Assembly: GCA_021817945.1 (NCBI GenBank)
Contig: JAKAFL010000009.1
Coordinates: 1-64,000 of the forward strand
DNA length: 64,000 nucleotides
From: a bacterium
GTDB taxonomy: Bacteria; Verrucomicrobiota; Verrucomicrobiia; Limisphaerales; UBA11358
Reading direction: 5' to 3'
Part shown: piece by piece, positions 51,857 through 61,115 of the stretch
How positions within the stretch are numbered: the stretch's first letter is position 1
Layout: each line of letters starts with the position of its first letter
The notes under the pieces: generated by a model
Databases searched by the model: none
The model's input: the letters and a program-made list of their open reading frames with translations, nothing else
Told to the model about the DNA's origin: nothing
Program-made: the position numbers and the translations under genes

Positions 51857-54226
51857 TCAATAAATATCCAAAGGATAGCCCCATTGAACCGTTCTAGACA
51901 AACTGTCAGTCAAAGTTACTGTCACAATGAAATTAGTGCCGGATTGAGTTGGCGTGCCATAAAGAATACCTGTGCCTGACATATTCAACCCTGAAGGCAG
52001 ATTCGCAGCAGACCAGGTGTAAGGCGGCGTAAATGACCCTCCTGAGGCGGTAAATGACTGCGGAGGATAAACCATCCCATTGGTTCCGGCAGGAAGACTC
52101 GCCGGACTGACTTGAATAAGGATTTGATTTTGCAGCTGGAAAAGGCTGGTTGAATTTGGATAAATGATTGGAGTATTTGTTGTTCCATCATAGGAGCCAT
52201 AAATAAAATAACTTCCAAACAATCCCGAGTTTTGGTTATTGAGGTAATTTGCCCCGCTAAGATCTAGCGTGCCCTGATTAATAAAAATAGCCGATGAATT
52301 ATTAAATGCAATTGTTGAAGGTGTTTGAATGGTCCCGGGCCCCGCCTCGGTTGGCAAAATATTAGCCTGGTTAAAATCAATGGTTCTGAAATACAGGTTG
52401 TCAATAATTCCATTACCCGCAGGAACAACCAAATCACTTGCGGAATAAAGAAAATCTGGAGCGGTAACAACCCTCGTGATGGTTTGAGGTTTTACCTGTC
52501 CATCCACCACAGACTCCATGGTATAGGTGTTTGTGATGGGCTGGAACAATTGTCCGACCAGTGAATCATAACTGCTATAAACAAAATCCAGCTTTCCAAC
52601 GCCCTCGTACAAGGCTGTTGCTCCGGCGGTTTGCGAGCATGTCACCGGATGCGTGGCATAGATTATGTTTGTATAGCTGATAATATTGCTCACCGCAATG
52701 CTTTGAACAGTGTTGTTTGCGTTTGTGGTTCCGCTGGTTGTGGTGGAATTTGTGGTGGTCGTGTTGGTAATCACCTCAAAATAGGAAAGATTTGTAACGC
52801 TGTACACATTGGTCAGAAGGGGCCTCGTAATATCCAGGCCGCATTGTCCCAACGGCGCATAATAATAATCACCCGAAGGATTGTTTGTATCTAAAATCGT
52901 CTGATACGTGGTATTGGTGACGTAAGGAGCACTGGCTGCCGCGCCTTTTATCGGTCCCACCGTGGTTGTCTGAACCTGGTATTTGGTGTAGGGATAATAA
53001 TTATTCGTGATGACATTTTCGAATGTGTCGGTGTACTCCGTGGCCACGCCAGTAGAATAGTTCGTCCCTACGAACAAATAAGGCGGACTGCCGATGGCTG
53101 ATCCCGGATAGTTGGTAAAATAAATCACCACGGTTTGGTTGGTCACCAGCACAAGCTGGCTGGTGGAGGTTGCGACAATCAAACCCGGGAACAGGCCAAC
53201 GAGAGTCACAGGATCCACAACGCGAGACGCCGCAATCAAGGTGCCAAGATTATAAGTTCCATAAGTGTTTGTTCCAATAATGTTCGCCAGGCTGTTGGTA
53301 AAATTTGGATTCACCGGAAAGGGGGATTCGTTTAACAGATTGGTCACGGAAAGCGTCACCGAGGCATCCGGGGAAATGGATTCCATAGCCACATTATTAC
53401 TGGACAATAAATAGCGCAGGCCCATGACATCGTCCCGTGTCAGCCCATTGAAATATTGACCAGCAAAATCATTTTCCGAGCGCGATGCCAAAGGAAAACC
53501 TTGGCCCAGCCCGCCACCCAATGCCTCATTCACCAAAATCGGTTCTGCCACCGCCAAAGGATTTGGCCCTTTGCAAGCCTCAATAATTTGATATGTGTAT
53601 AAATTTCCATCCACATATGGTGAGTCAATGGTGCTACTTCCTGAACTTCCAGGCAAAATGTATCCACCCAGGTCGAAATTACGCTGGACCACGTCGTAAA
53701 GAAGACCCACTGGACAAGTCACGCCTGAAGGGATGATTCGATCATGCAGAGTCCAATCGTAACGCACCGGATCCGTCAAACCTAGCTGCTCCATCATTAT
53801 TATTAAATTCATTGACTTCAGATCAAATATTCCCAAGGCCTGCGCCTGGTAATTTATGTGCGAAGCATCAAAAGGAAATTCTGATAGCGAGGAACTGTAA
53901 CCATCAATGTTTCCGGTGGGATTATTCGTAAATGCGCCGTTGAGGATTGCAAATGATGATTGAATGGCAATTAATCCATTGGTTCCAAAGAAATCCGCGA
54001 AATTGGCATCCACGGCGTAATACATCGTCTGAGTGTTCCTGCGGTATCCTTGGCCCCAATTTTTGGGTGCATCCAAGTCAAACGCCAACCCATATCCAAT
54101 GACTGGCAACTGCCATGCATCGCCGCCATTTCCTATTGGACCGCCGAGCGAGAATGCCCGGCTGTCCTGAGCCCAACCCAGGGTCAAAATGGCGACCAAC
54201 AAAAATATCTTCTTAAACAGTTGCAT
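51857..54226 (-). CDS. Large exported protein with C-terminal putative-Ig-like domain
   Basis: Signal peptide MQLFKKIFLLVAILTLGWAQDSRAF (start 54226, not 54688); C-term 'LPAGTNGMVYPPQSFTASGGSFTPPYTWSAANLPSGLNMSGTGILYGTPTQSGTNFIVTVTLTD' resembles the He_PIG domain. Confidence 0.75.
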   Translation of the reverse strand: MQLFKKIFLLVAILTLGWAQDSRAFSLGGPIGNGGDAWQLPVIGYGLAFDLDAPKNWGQGYRRNTQTMYYAVDANFADFFGTNGLIAIQSSFAILNGAFTNNPTGNIDGYSSSLSEFPFDASHINYQAQALGIFDLKSMNLIIMMEQLGLTDPVRYDWTLHDRIIPSGVTCPVGLLYDVVQRNFDLGGYILPGSSGSSTIDSPYVDGNLYTYQIIEACKGPNPLAVAEPILVNEALGGGLGQGFPLASRSENDFAGQYFNGLTRDDVMGLRYLLSSNNVAMESISPDASVTLSVTNLLNESPFPVNPNFTNSLANIIGTNTYGTYNLGTLIAASRVVDPVTLVGLFPGLIVATSTSQLVLVTNQTVVIYFTNYPGSAIGSPPYLFVGTNYSTGVATEYTDTFENVITNNYYPYTKYQVQTTTVGPIKGAAASAPYVTNTTYQTILDTNNPSGDYYYAPLGQCGLDITRPLLTNVYSVTNLSYFEVITNTTTTNSTTTSGTTNANNTVQSIAVSNIISYTNIIYATHPVTCSQTAGATALYEGVGKLDFVYSSYDSLVGQLFQPITNTYTMESVVDGQVKPQTITRVVTAPDFLYSASDLVVPAGNGIIDNLYFRTIDFNQANILPTEAGPGTIQTPSTIAFNNSSAIFINQGTLDLSGANYLNNQNSGLFGSYFIYGSYDGTTNTPIIYPNSTSLFQLQNQILIQVSPASLPAGTNGMVYPPQSFTASGGSFTPPYTWSAANLPSGLNMSGTGILYGTPTQSGTNFIVTVTLTDSLSRTVQWGYPLDIY

Positions 54227-54233
54227 AGAATCA

Positions 54234-56225
54234 TCACTGACGCAGTAAAACCACCCGATAAAAGCCTGATCCCCCTTTGCCACCCACATAGATGGAATCA
54301 TCATTTCCAGAGGCAAATCGAGGAGATCCCAAATTGGACCATGTCCTGGTGTCCGTTGAAACCTGCACTTGATAGGTGGCTCCAGGAACTGTATGCCAAT
54401 CCAAAAAGGTCCCTTGAGGGGTCTGGGTGATGGTCTGTTCCAGCCAGGTGGACGGGTCGGCGGTGGCGCCTGATAAAAAGGCTTGGTAAATGCTTGGGCC
54501 ACCGGGGGCAATTCGCGCAAGACCGGATGGCCAGGAGGAAATGTCCGTGCCAAAATTGGCCTGCATCCATTCAAACGGTATTCCATACCAATTGGCCCCT
54601 CCCCAGGTTGCCGCGCTGGTTGCAGGAGATTTGGGAGCCGTGCCTGCCGCCGTGGAATAGCTGACCTGAAAGGAATGCGTGCTGCCATCCGTCAAACCAT
54701 TGGCGGATGTCATGGTCCACTGGTTGGTTCCGACCACACCCATGGGCAAACTGGATCCATCCACATACACCTGATAATTGGAAACTTCCAAGCCTTGGAG
54801 TGGAGCCCAAGTCACGACCAACTGGGGTTGGTAAACGTTTGAAACCAAGGTGAACGGTGCATAAACAAACGGTGCAGGCATGGGATCCAAAACAGCCGCA
54901 ACATTAATATAGCGCTGGGCAAACAAATCAAAACTGGAAGCCGTTCCTGTGTAACTGGTCCAAAGCGCCAAAAACTGCTCGCTGCCATCCGACGCCACCA
55001 CCGGCTGCATTTGCTGGCTCACCGTGGTGGTATTAACCCTGATTTCGCCACCAACGAGGCTGGCGTCAGAATGGACAAACTGGCCGTACACACCCAATCC
55101 CGAGCCGTCTTCCCCCTGGCTCGACCAGACCGCGAAGTAGTCATTGCCAATGGAGCTTAACTTGGGTCTGAACTGGGAGTTGTTCAGGTAGGAATTCAAA
55201 CGCACCACGCTGCTGTTCAACCCATTGGTTCCACCCATGTTCACGGAACGGGCATAGATATCCCATTGATTGGTGACGCTGTTCATGTCGTACGCCGCCC
55301 AGGAAACCAGGAAGCTGCCGTCAGCCGCAGCGGCCACCGCCGGATCGGCGCAGGGATTCGAATCCGAGTTCACCTTGAATTCATTTCCGGCAGCGGCTCC
55401 ATTGGAAAGATAGAGGCGGGCATAAACATCCACGCTGGGCTGGATGCCCGTGACCCCCAAGTCAGAGTTATTGGTTACGGTCAGGCTGCCGTTGACAAAG
55501 GTGGGGTATGCAGTTTCCTGCTCTGACACCCAGGAGATTACAAACCCCCCATTGGCCAGGGCGGCCACGGCTGGGTTTCGCTGGTTATACGGGATGAATT
55601 GGTTCACCAGGAATTCATTCTGGACTGTGGCTCCTGTTGGCGAGAGGATTTTGGCATAGACATCCTGGTAGGAGTTGGTTCCAGCCTGGTCATAGCTGGA
55701 CCAAACAATGACCACATTTGAATTATTAAGCGTGGCGATGGCCGGATTGGCCTGAAAATAATTGGTGGCTTGGTTCACCATCAAGTCGGTGGTGGTCAGG
55801 AATTCGTTGCTGGAATTCATGAAGCGGGCGTAAATGTGCTGCGAACCCTCCACTCCACCCTGCCAGACAAAAACCGCGCCACCGCCCTTAAGCAGGGCGA
55901 CCCTGGGGTTTTCCTGGTCATTTGCACCCTGCACATTGACCCGGAAAACATCGCCGCTTCCTGACAGGTTACCACTCACCTGTTCCCCGCTGATACCCCA
56001 GCCACTTCCATCCGTGGCGTTATCCTGCCAGACAATATACCCGCCACTGGTGGAAACCGCCAGGTCCGGGAACATCTGGTCACCGGGCAGGCTGCCCGCA
56101 ATCGGATACTCCACGCCATTCGTGGTATAGTAGCTGGTTTGGCCGATTGCACTCACGGCGGCCATCAACGCCGCGCCCGCGACCAAGGCAGACGCCGTGG
56201 TGATTGACGGAGACAACATTTTCAT
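54234..56225 (-). CDS. Large exported repeat protein ('GGFVISW/W-S-Q-DGSG' repeats)
   Basis: Signal-like N-terminus MKMLSPSITTASALVAGAALMAAVSAIGQ; repeating 'NPAVAALANGGFVISWVS', 'FAVWSSQGEDGSGLGVYGQFVHSDASLVGGEIRVNTTT'; ends GFYRVVLLRQ. Confidence 0.75.
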   Translation of the reverse strand: MKMLSPSITTASALVAGAALMAAVSAIGQTSYYTTNGVEYPIAGSLPGDQMFPDLAVSTSGGYIVWQDNATDGSGWGISGEQVSGNLSGSGDVFRVNVQGANDQENPRVALLKGGGAVFVWQGGVEGSQHIYARFMNSSNEFLTTTDLMVNQATNYFQANPAIATLNNSNVVIVWSSYDQAGTNSYQDVYAKILSPTGATVQNEFLVNQFIPYNQRNPAVAALANGGFVISWVSEQETAYPTFVNGSLTVTNNSDLGVTGIQPSVDVYARLYLSNGAAAGNEFKVNSDSNPCADPAVAAAADGSFLVSWAAYDMNSVTNQWDIYARSVNMGGTNGLNSSVVRLNSYLNNSQFRPKLSSIGNDYFAVWSSQGEDGSGLGVYGQFVHSDASLVGGEIRVNTTTVSQQMQPVVASDGSEQFLALWTSYTGTASSFDLFAQRYINVAAVLDPMPAPFVYAPFTLVSNVYQPQLVVTWAPLQGLEVSNYQVYVDGSSLPMGVVGTNQWTMTSANGLTDGSTHSFQVSYSTAAGTAPKSPATSAATWGGANWYGIPFEWMQANFGTDISSWPSGLARIAPGGPSIYQAFLSGATADPSTWLEQTITQTPQGTFLDWHTVPGATYQVQVSTDTRTWSNLGSPRFASGNDDSIYVGGKGGSGFYRVVLLRQ

Positions 56226-56337
56226 GGATTTCAGTGACAATAACCCCTTCAGGGTTGATTGTCGAAAACATAACACGGTTCCAAGCAGAGAAAATTCCCC
56301 GCCAACCATTTTCTTTTTTTGTTTACCCAACATCATC

Positions 56338-57219
56338 TTAATTCAAACCGGCCAACCGCCCGGTCTTTGATTCCATTAATTCCCTCAGCATGCCCTTGAA
56401 CCCGAACTGCGCCAGCAGGTCCTGCAGCCTGGGTGTGTCTTCAGCGCCGGGTTTGACCTGATCCGGGATAAATTCACATGGCACACTCTGCAGGCGGACC
56501 AAGTCCAGGTTTTTGTAAACCAATGGCTTGGAGGCATCCAAAGCTGCGGCCAGACGGGGTGATTTCACCTCCGCAATCCGCTCATAAATCTTGTCCACCG
56601 ATCCAAATTGCCCCAGCAAAGAGGCGGCTGTCTTGGGTCCCACACCCGGCACACCCGGAATGTTGTCCACCTGATCACCCATCAGGGCCAGCCAATCTGC
56701 CACCTGATCAGGGTTCACGCCTGATTTGGCCCTAACCTGTTCCGCCCCCCAAACCATCCCCGATTTATCATTGGGGTTCAACAGGCCAATTCGATCATCC
56801 ACCAACTGCATAAAATCCTTGTCGGCGCTGGCAATGATCACCTGCCACCCCGCATCTGCCGCCAGACGTGCCACGCAGCCGATATGATCATCCGCTTCAA
56901 CTCCATCCGCACAAAAATCCGCCACCCCCGCTGCAGAGAGGTAGTGGCGAATCCTCTCAAACTGCGGCCTCAAATCATCCGGCATTGATGGCCGTTGCGC
57001 CTTGTATGCCGGCCATCTTTTAAGGCGCTCCGCGCTCAATCCGCCATCCCAAACCACCAATACATGCGTGGGACCCAAATCCGACCGCATTTTTGTCAAC
57101 GCCTTTATGAACCCGTAGATGGCATTGACCGCCATACCTTCTGGAGACTTGAGTTCCTTGATTGCGTAAAACGACCTGTAGGCATAGGCGTGACCATCAA
57201 TCAACAACAGCTTGTTCAC
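56338..57219 (-). CDS. Stand-alone 5'-3' exonuclease (Pol I N-terminal domain-like)
   Basis: MNKLLLIDGHAYAYRSFYAIKELKSPEGMAVNAIYGFIKALTKM...DGVEADDHIGCVARLA...SADKDFMQLVDD...ADWLALMGDQVDNIPGVPGVGPKTAASLL. Confidence 0.92.
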   Translation of the reverse strand: MNKLLLIDGHAYAYRSFYAIKELKSPEGMAVNAIYGFIKALTKMRSDLGPTHVLVVWDGGLSAERLKRWPAYKAQRPSMPDDLRPQFERIRHYLSAAGVADFCADGVEADDHIGCVARLAADAGWQVIIASADKDFMQLVDDRIGLLNPNDKSGMVWGAEQVRAKSGVNPDQVADWLALMGDQVDNIPGVPGVGPKTAASLLGQFGSVDKIYERIAEVKSPRLAAALDASKPLVYKNLDLVRLQSVPCEFIPDQVKPGAEDTPRLQDLLAQFGFKGMLRELMESKTGRLAGLN

Positions 57220-57221
57220 CG

Positions 57222-57887
57222 CTATTGCATGTTGGGTATGGAATGCGTGTTCTGCACCGTTTCCTCCGGTGTGGTGGCACCCGCAGGCTGGGATGGAATA
57301 GCGTTTTGGGCAAAAGGCAGCTCATCATCCGAATGAACGCGGTTCCCGGCCGGGTCAACGATGGTCGCCGTCACAAAAATCATGAGGTTTTTTTTGACAG
57401 ACGACTTGCTGCTGCTTTGAAACAAATTCCCAACAACCGGAATATCCCCAAGAACGGGCACTTTATCCTCGGTGCTCTCCACTTGTGAAGAAATCAACCC
57501 GCCAATCACCACCGTCTGGCTGTCCCAAACGTTCACGGTGGCAATCACCTGGCGCACTGTGAAGTTGGGCAAAATCACCGGCAATTGAACCACGTTCAAA
57601 CTTCCCGTGACATTCGCTATATTGGGTGGTGTGTCGTAACCGTTGAAATCGGTCAGGGAGGGAATCAGCGTCAAGTTGATCGTGTAGCCATCAGACAGGA
57701 CATAGGGTACTACGTCTAGAATCGGCCCAATCTCCACCTGCTGGGTATAGGGAATGATTGCTGATGCCCCTGGAGTGATGCTGGTCACCTGAGCCATCAA
57801 ATCTGGCGCCGCAGCAAAACCGAGTCCCACGGCACAGGCCAGGACCGCCTGCCTTGAGCAATTTTGTTTCGTCATAATCTTTTTCAT
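57222..57887 (-). CDS. C-terminal half of a secretin, preceded by its own signal peptide
   Basis: 'MKKIMTKQNCSRQAVLACAVGLGFAAAPDLMAQ' then 'VEIGPILDVVPYVLSDGYTINLTLIPS...VNVWDSQTVVIGGLISSQVESTEDKVPVLGDIPVVGNLFQSSSKSSVKKNLMIFVTATIVDP'. Confidence 0.88.
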   Translation of the reverse strand: MKKIMTKQNCSRQAVLACAVGLGFAAAPDLMAQVTSITPGASAIIPYTQQVEIGPILDVVPYVLSDGYTINLTLIPSLTDFNGYDTPPNIANVTGSLNVVQLPVILPNFTVRQVIATVNVWDSQTVVIGGLISSQVESTEDKVPVLGDIPVVGNLFQSSSKSSVKKNLMIFVTATIVDPAGNRVHSDDELPFAQNAIPSQPAGATTPEETVQNTHSIPNMQ

Positions 57888-57917
57888 GAAGGAAATGGAT
57901 TGAATCAGGACTGAAAA

Positions 57918-60272
57918 TCAGGGAAGTCCACCCACACCCAAGCTCGTGGTGGTATTGGCCTGTTGGAACCCGAAGCTCGTAACCACCGATTGCAAAACCG
58001 TGGCGCGCATCTGCGTCTGGCGCCCGCTGATGGTGGTGGCTTCCGGTTCAGCCAACTGCTCCACCCCGTCCCTTTGTTGAAGGGCCTGCAAAGCCACTTG
58101 AAAATTAGGCTGGGTAAAGATTCCAGTGATGGTCCCCAGGGTCGGCGCACCCAAGGTGTTTCTGAGCCCCGAGGTGAGGGATTGGTCATTGGCCGAAGGT
58201 TGAACTTCATTAGCCGTGGATGTTCCAGGGAACACACCCAGTGGATTGGCCGCAGACGGAGTGGTGTTGAGTGAGCTTGATGAACCACCCTGTCCTACAA
58301 CACCCTGACCGATATTGAATTGACCCAAATACCACTGGAAGCCCAAAGCTTCGGAATTGTTTTCTGTAACCTCAATGAAACGCGCCTTGATGTGAACCTG
58401 TGGAGGTAATTGATCCAAGGCTTGAATGGCACGCTCGATGGTATCCAGATCATCTTCAGTCGCTTTCACAAATAATAACCCCAAGCGATCATTGAAAAAC
58501 ACCGATTTACCAGGAGGACTCTGCAAATTGATCCCCAACGTGGTGAAAAAGTTACGGGCTGCAAGACTGACATCGGCAGACAGATTAACTGTGGTAATAT
58601 ACCTCAGGCCGCCTGCAGAGGTCGAAGTTCCGCCAGCACCACCGGGAAGGCCGCCTCTCGCCAAGGGATCCGTGGATCCGCCACCAGCGCCGCCAGCGCC
58701 GCCGGTTGCTCCGCCTCCACCACCCTGCGATCCAGCTTGGCGGGCTGCAGCAGCTCCAGGAACGGCATCCACCACGCCCAAAACACCCCCAGTATTCTGG
58801 GTCTGGCCACCAGCACCGGCACCACCACCCGCGCCGCCACCGCCGCCACCACCAGCACCACCACCGGCACCGCCGCCTGTGCTGGATGATTGCACAGAAC
58901 CAAAGTTTTCAGCATCCACGCTCTCCAAACCGGAGTAGAACGTATTGGGATCCACCCTGAAGGTCCGCATCATCAACTGGGGTGTTTCAACTCCCTTGTC
59001 TGAAAACACCACGCCATAATCTTGAACGGAGTACTTGATGGAATGGCCGGATGGATGTTCCGCAACCAAAAGAATGGCATCCAGCACCTCCGCCAAAGTG
59101 ACGTCACTGAGGTCCAATTTGACTTGAACCGAGGAAATATCAATAGGCTCACTGCCGCCACCTCCGGCCGGGGAAGCGACAGGCAATCCGGTATTCGGAT
59201 CAATGGCTCCGCTTTGGGCTGTTGTCGGCGCAGGCAAAGGAGCAGGCGCTGCAAATCCGCCGCCGCCGCCACCCGCACCTCCGCCAAAGTTGACCTGTGG
59301 AACGGCAATGGGAGGCCCTGATTCATCGGCATTAGGGTTAATGAGGAAATTGATTCCTTTCCGATCTGGATCCCGCAACTTGGACTGTTCCGATAATTGG
59401 CGCAGCACTTCACTCAGTGGCAACCCATCAAAATTCACCTCATCCAAATGAATGCGGTTGAGCTTGTCCATGATGATTTGACGGCCCGGCCCGGTGTAAA
59501 CCAAATCGTTGGTGGCGTATGGATTGGGAACGGGCAATTGCACATGCGGCGTTGGCAAAACCCACTGTTTTTCCACCTGGTCCATCCGCAAACGTGAATC
59601 GAGTGAGTGCTCGGCGGAATTGCGGGCATAATTTGCCTCGCCGATCAGGTTGAGATAGTAATAGGCGGCACGATTATCAGGATCCAATTTCAAAGCATCG
59701 CGAAGCTTTTGTTGCGCATCATCCAGTTTGCCCATTTCGTACAACACCTTGGCATCCTGCACCATGGTGGCCGCGTCCACTTTCTGGGAGGCGATTTGGG
59801 GCACCTCGTCCATGATGGCTGGCGAGGGCAGCTTGCCCTTGAGCGAATCCAGGATCTGATCGTTTTTTTGCTTGAAAGCAATGGCAGCTTGGTTGGATGG
59901 GTCCGCCTTGAGCACCGCGTTCACCCGAACCTGAGCCTCGCGATAATCACCACGGCTTTGGGCATCCTGAGCCAGCAACATGGAGGTAGTGCTTAGGCCC
60001 GCCACGGCTTGGGCGGTTTCGGTCTCAATGCCCGGACCAATCTGCTGGGCCAAATCCACGCACTCCTGATAGGCTTTCGCAGCGCCGAGAATGTCTCCCC
60101 GCTGGTAAATGGACTGGGCTTCGACCAACTTCTGCCTTAAAACGATCGTATTGGCCTGGTTTTCCACTGATTGATGCACAGCCATGTCAATGGGTGTGCC
60201 CTGGGCCAGGGCAAGCGATGGAATCAAAAGCAGCGCGGATAATCCGAACGCTAAACAAGGTACTTTAATCAT
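57918..60272 (-). CDS. N-terminal part of secretin (TPR-like region, N-domains, first part of secretin barrel domain)
   Basis: Signal peptide; N-domain 'FFNDRLGLLFVKATEDDLDTIERAIQALDQLPPQVHIKARFIEVTENNSEALGFQW'; 'FQVALQALQQRDGVEQLAEPEATTISGRQTQMRATVLQSVVTSFGFQQ' then stop. Confidence 0.9.
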   Translation of the reverse strand: MIKVPCLAFGLSALLLIPSLALAQGTPIDMAVHQSVENQANTIVLRQKLVEAQSIYQRGDILGAAKAYQECVDLAQQIGPGIETETAQAVAGLSTTSMLLAQDAQSRGDYREAQVRVNAVLKADPSNQAAIAFKQKNDQILDSLKGKLPSPAIMDEVPQIASQKVDAATMVQDAKVLYEMGKLDDAQQKLRDALKLDPDNRAAYYYLNLIGEANYARNSAEHSLDSRLRMDQVEKQWVLPTPHVQLPVPNPYATNDLVYTGPGRQIIMDKLNRIHLDEVNFDGLPLSEVLRQLSEQSKLRDPDRKGINFLINPNADESGPPIAVPQVNFGGGAGGGGGGFAAPAPLPAPTTAQSGAIDPNTGLPVASPAGGGGSEPIDISSVQVKLDLSDVTLAEVLDAILLVAEHPSGHSIKYSVQDYGVVFSDKGVETPQLMMRTFRVDPNTFYSGLESVDAENFGSVQSSSTGGGAGGGAGGGGGGGAGGGAGAGGQTQNTGGVLGVVDAVPGAAAARQAGSQGGGGGATGGAGGAGGGSTDPLARGGLPGGAGGTSTSAGGLRYITTVNLSADVSLAARNFFTTLGINLQSPPGKSVFFNDRLGLLFVKATEDDLDTIERAIQALDQLPPQVHIKARFIEVTENNSEALGFQWYLGQFNIGQGVVGQGGSSSSLNTTPSAANPLGVFPGTSTANEVQPSANDQSLTSGLRNTLGAPTLGTITGIFTQPNFQVALQALQQRDGVEQLAEPEATTISGRQTQMRATVLQSVVTSFGFQQANTTTSLGVGGLP

Positions 60273-60323
60273 GGCAAAATCGGGTTCGTCAGAAAGCTGT
60301 TGGTAAGGGTGGAATATGCCAGC

Positions 60324-61115
60324 TCAGGGCGTATATGGCAACGTGTATTTTCTTTGGTTTGATTGGTCCTCTAAAACTAATTCATCCTGGTTGACATCCT
60401 GAACCAGATAATCCACTCCAGCGAATGATACCAAATCGCCCACTCGTTTTCCATTGAAAACCTTTTTTTCAGGAGCGTAACTGAAATCCGCCGAATAGGC
60501 GTCCACGCGCTGATAGGGTTTGCCCGGTTGAACGGTCACGATTTCGCCGGTATCAACCAGTTTTACCTTCAAGGCGCTTGGATTGGAGGGATCGCCGGAG
60601 ACACTCAACAATTCAAAGGCATCGTTTTTATCCCCCACAGAGACGAAATGCTGTTCGGGGCGGCGTTTGTAAAGCTGTTTTTCGGCCTGCTTTTCGACAT
60701 AGACCTGGTAACGCGCTCCAAATTCATTGGTCATGGTTTCATTGAAGGACAACTTGAAGTAAAGTGGGTGGATGCCTGTGACCTTGGCCGCGCCAGCGCC
60801 TATTTCATTGCCATTGCTGATCTTGATCAACGATCCATCCGCCGTCTTCTGCCATTCCATGGTGTTGAAAAGCTTGTTGGTGGTGTTGAAATCCAGGGTG
60901 TAATCCCCTTGAACCCTGGCAAGAGCCTGGGACTCCACCGAAAGATCCAAATCCGGCAACGGGGGGGCCGTGCGCTTGATGTAGCCATTGGAACTGTTCA
61001 CCATTGCCTCATGATCGGCGCTGATGTAAAAAAACATGAAGACAAGAACCCCGATCAGGCCCGCCAAAACGATGCCCAACAGAATTTTTTCGTAATTTTT
61101 CTTGATGAAGTCCAT
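60324..61115 (-). CDS. Single-pass inner-membrane/periplasmic protein of pilus/secretion locus (Amuc_1099-position)
   Basis: MDFIKKNYEKILLGIVLAGLIGVLVFMFFYISA TM anchor; 'FNGKRVGDLVSFAGVDYLVQDVNQDELVLEDQ'; operon position between secretin and Amuc_1100-like gene. Confidence 0.65.
   Translation of the reverse strand: MDFIKKNYEKILLGIVLAGLIGVLVFMFFYISADHEAMVNSSNGYIKRTAPPLPDLDLSVESQALARVQGDYTLDFNTTNKLFNTMEWQKTADGSLIKISNGNEIGAGAAKVTGIHPLYFKLSFNETMTNEFGARYQVYVEKQAEKQLYKRRPEQHFVSVGDKNDAFELLSVSGDPSNPSALKVKLVDTGEIVTVQPGKPYQRVDAYSADFSYAPEKKVFNGKRVGDLVSFAGVDYLVQDVNQDELVLEDQSNQRKYTLPYTP

Noticed and set aside
58605-58895. GC-rich repeats considered as a CRISPR or tandem-repeat array
   Set aside because: Irregular GGN codons of a Gly/Ala-rich linker within a coding frame; no regular repeat-spacer structure.
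58426-58938. Plus-strand Pro-rich 170-aa ORF
   Set aside because: Complement of the Gly-rich linker of the secretin; low-complexity shadow.
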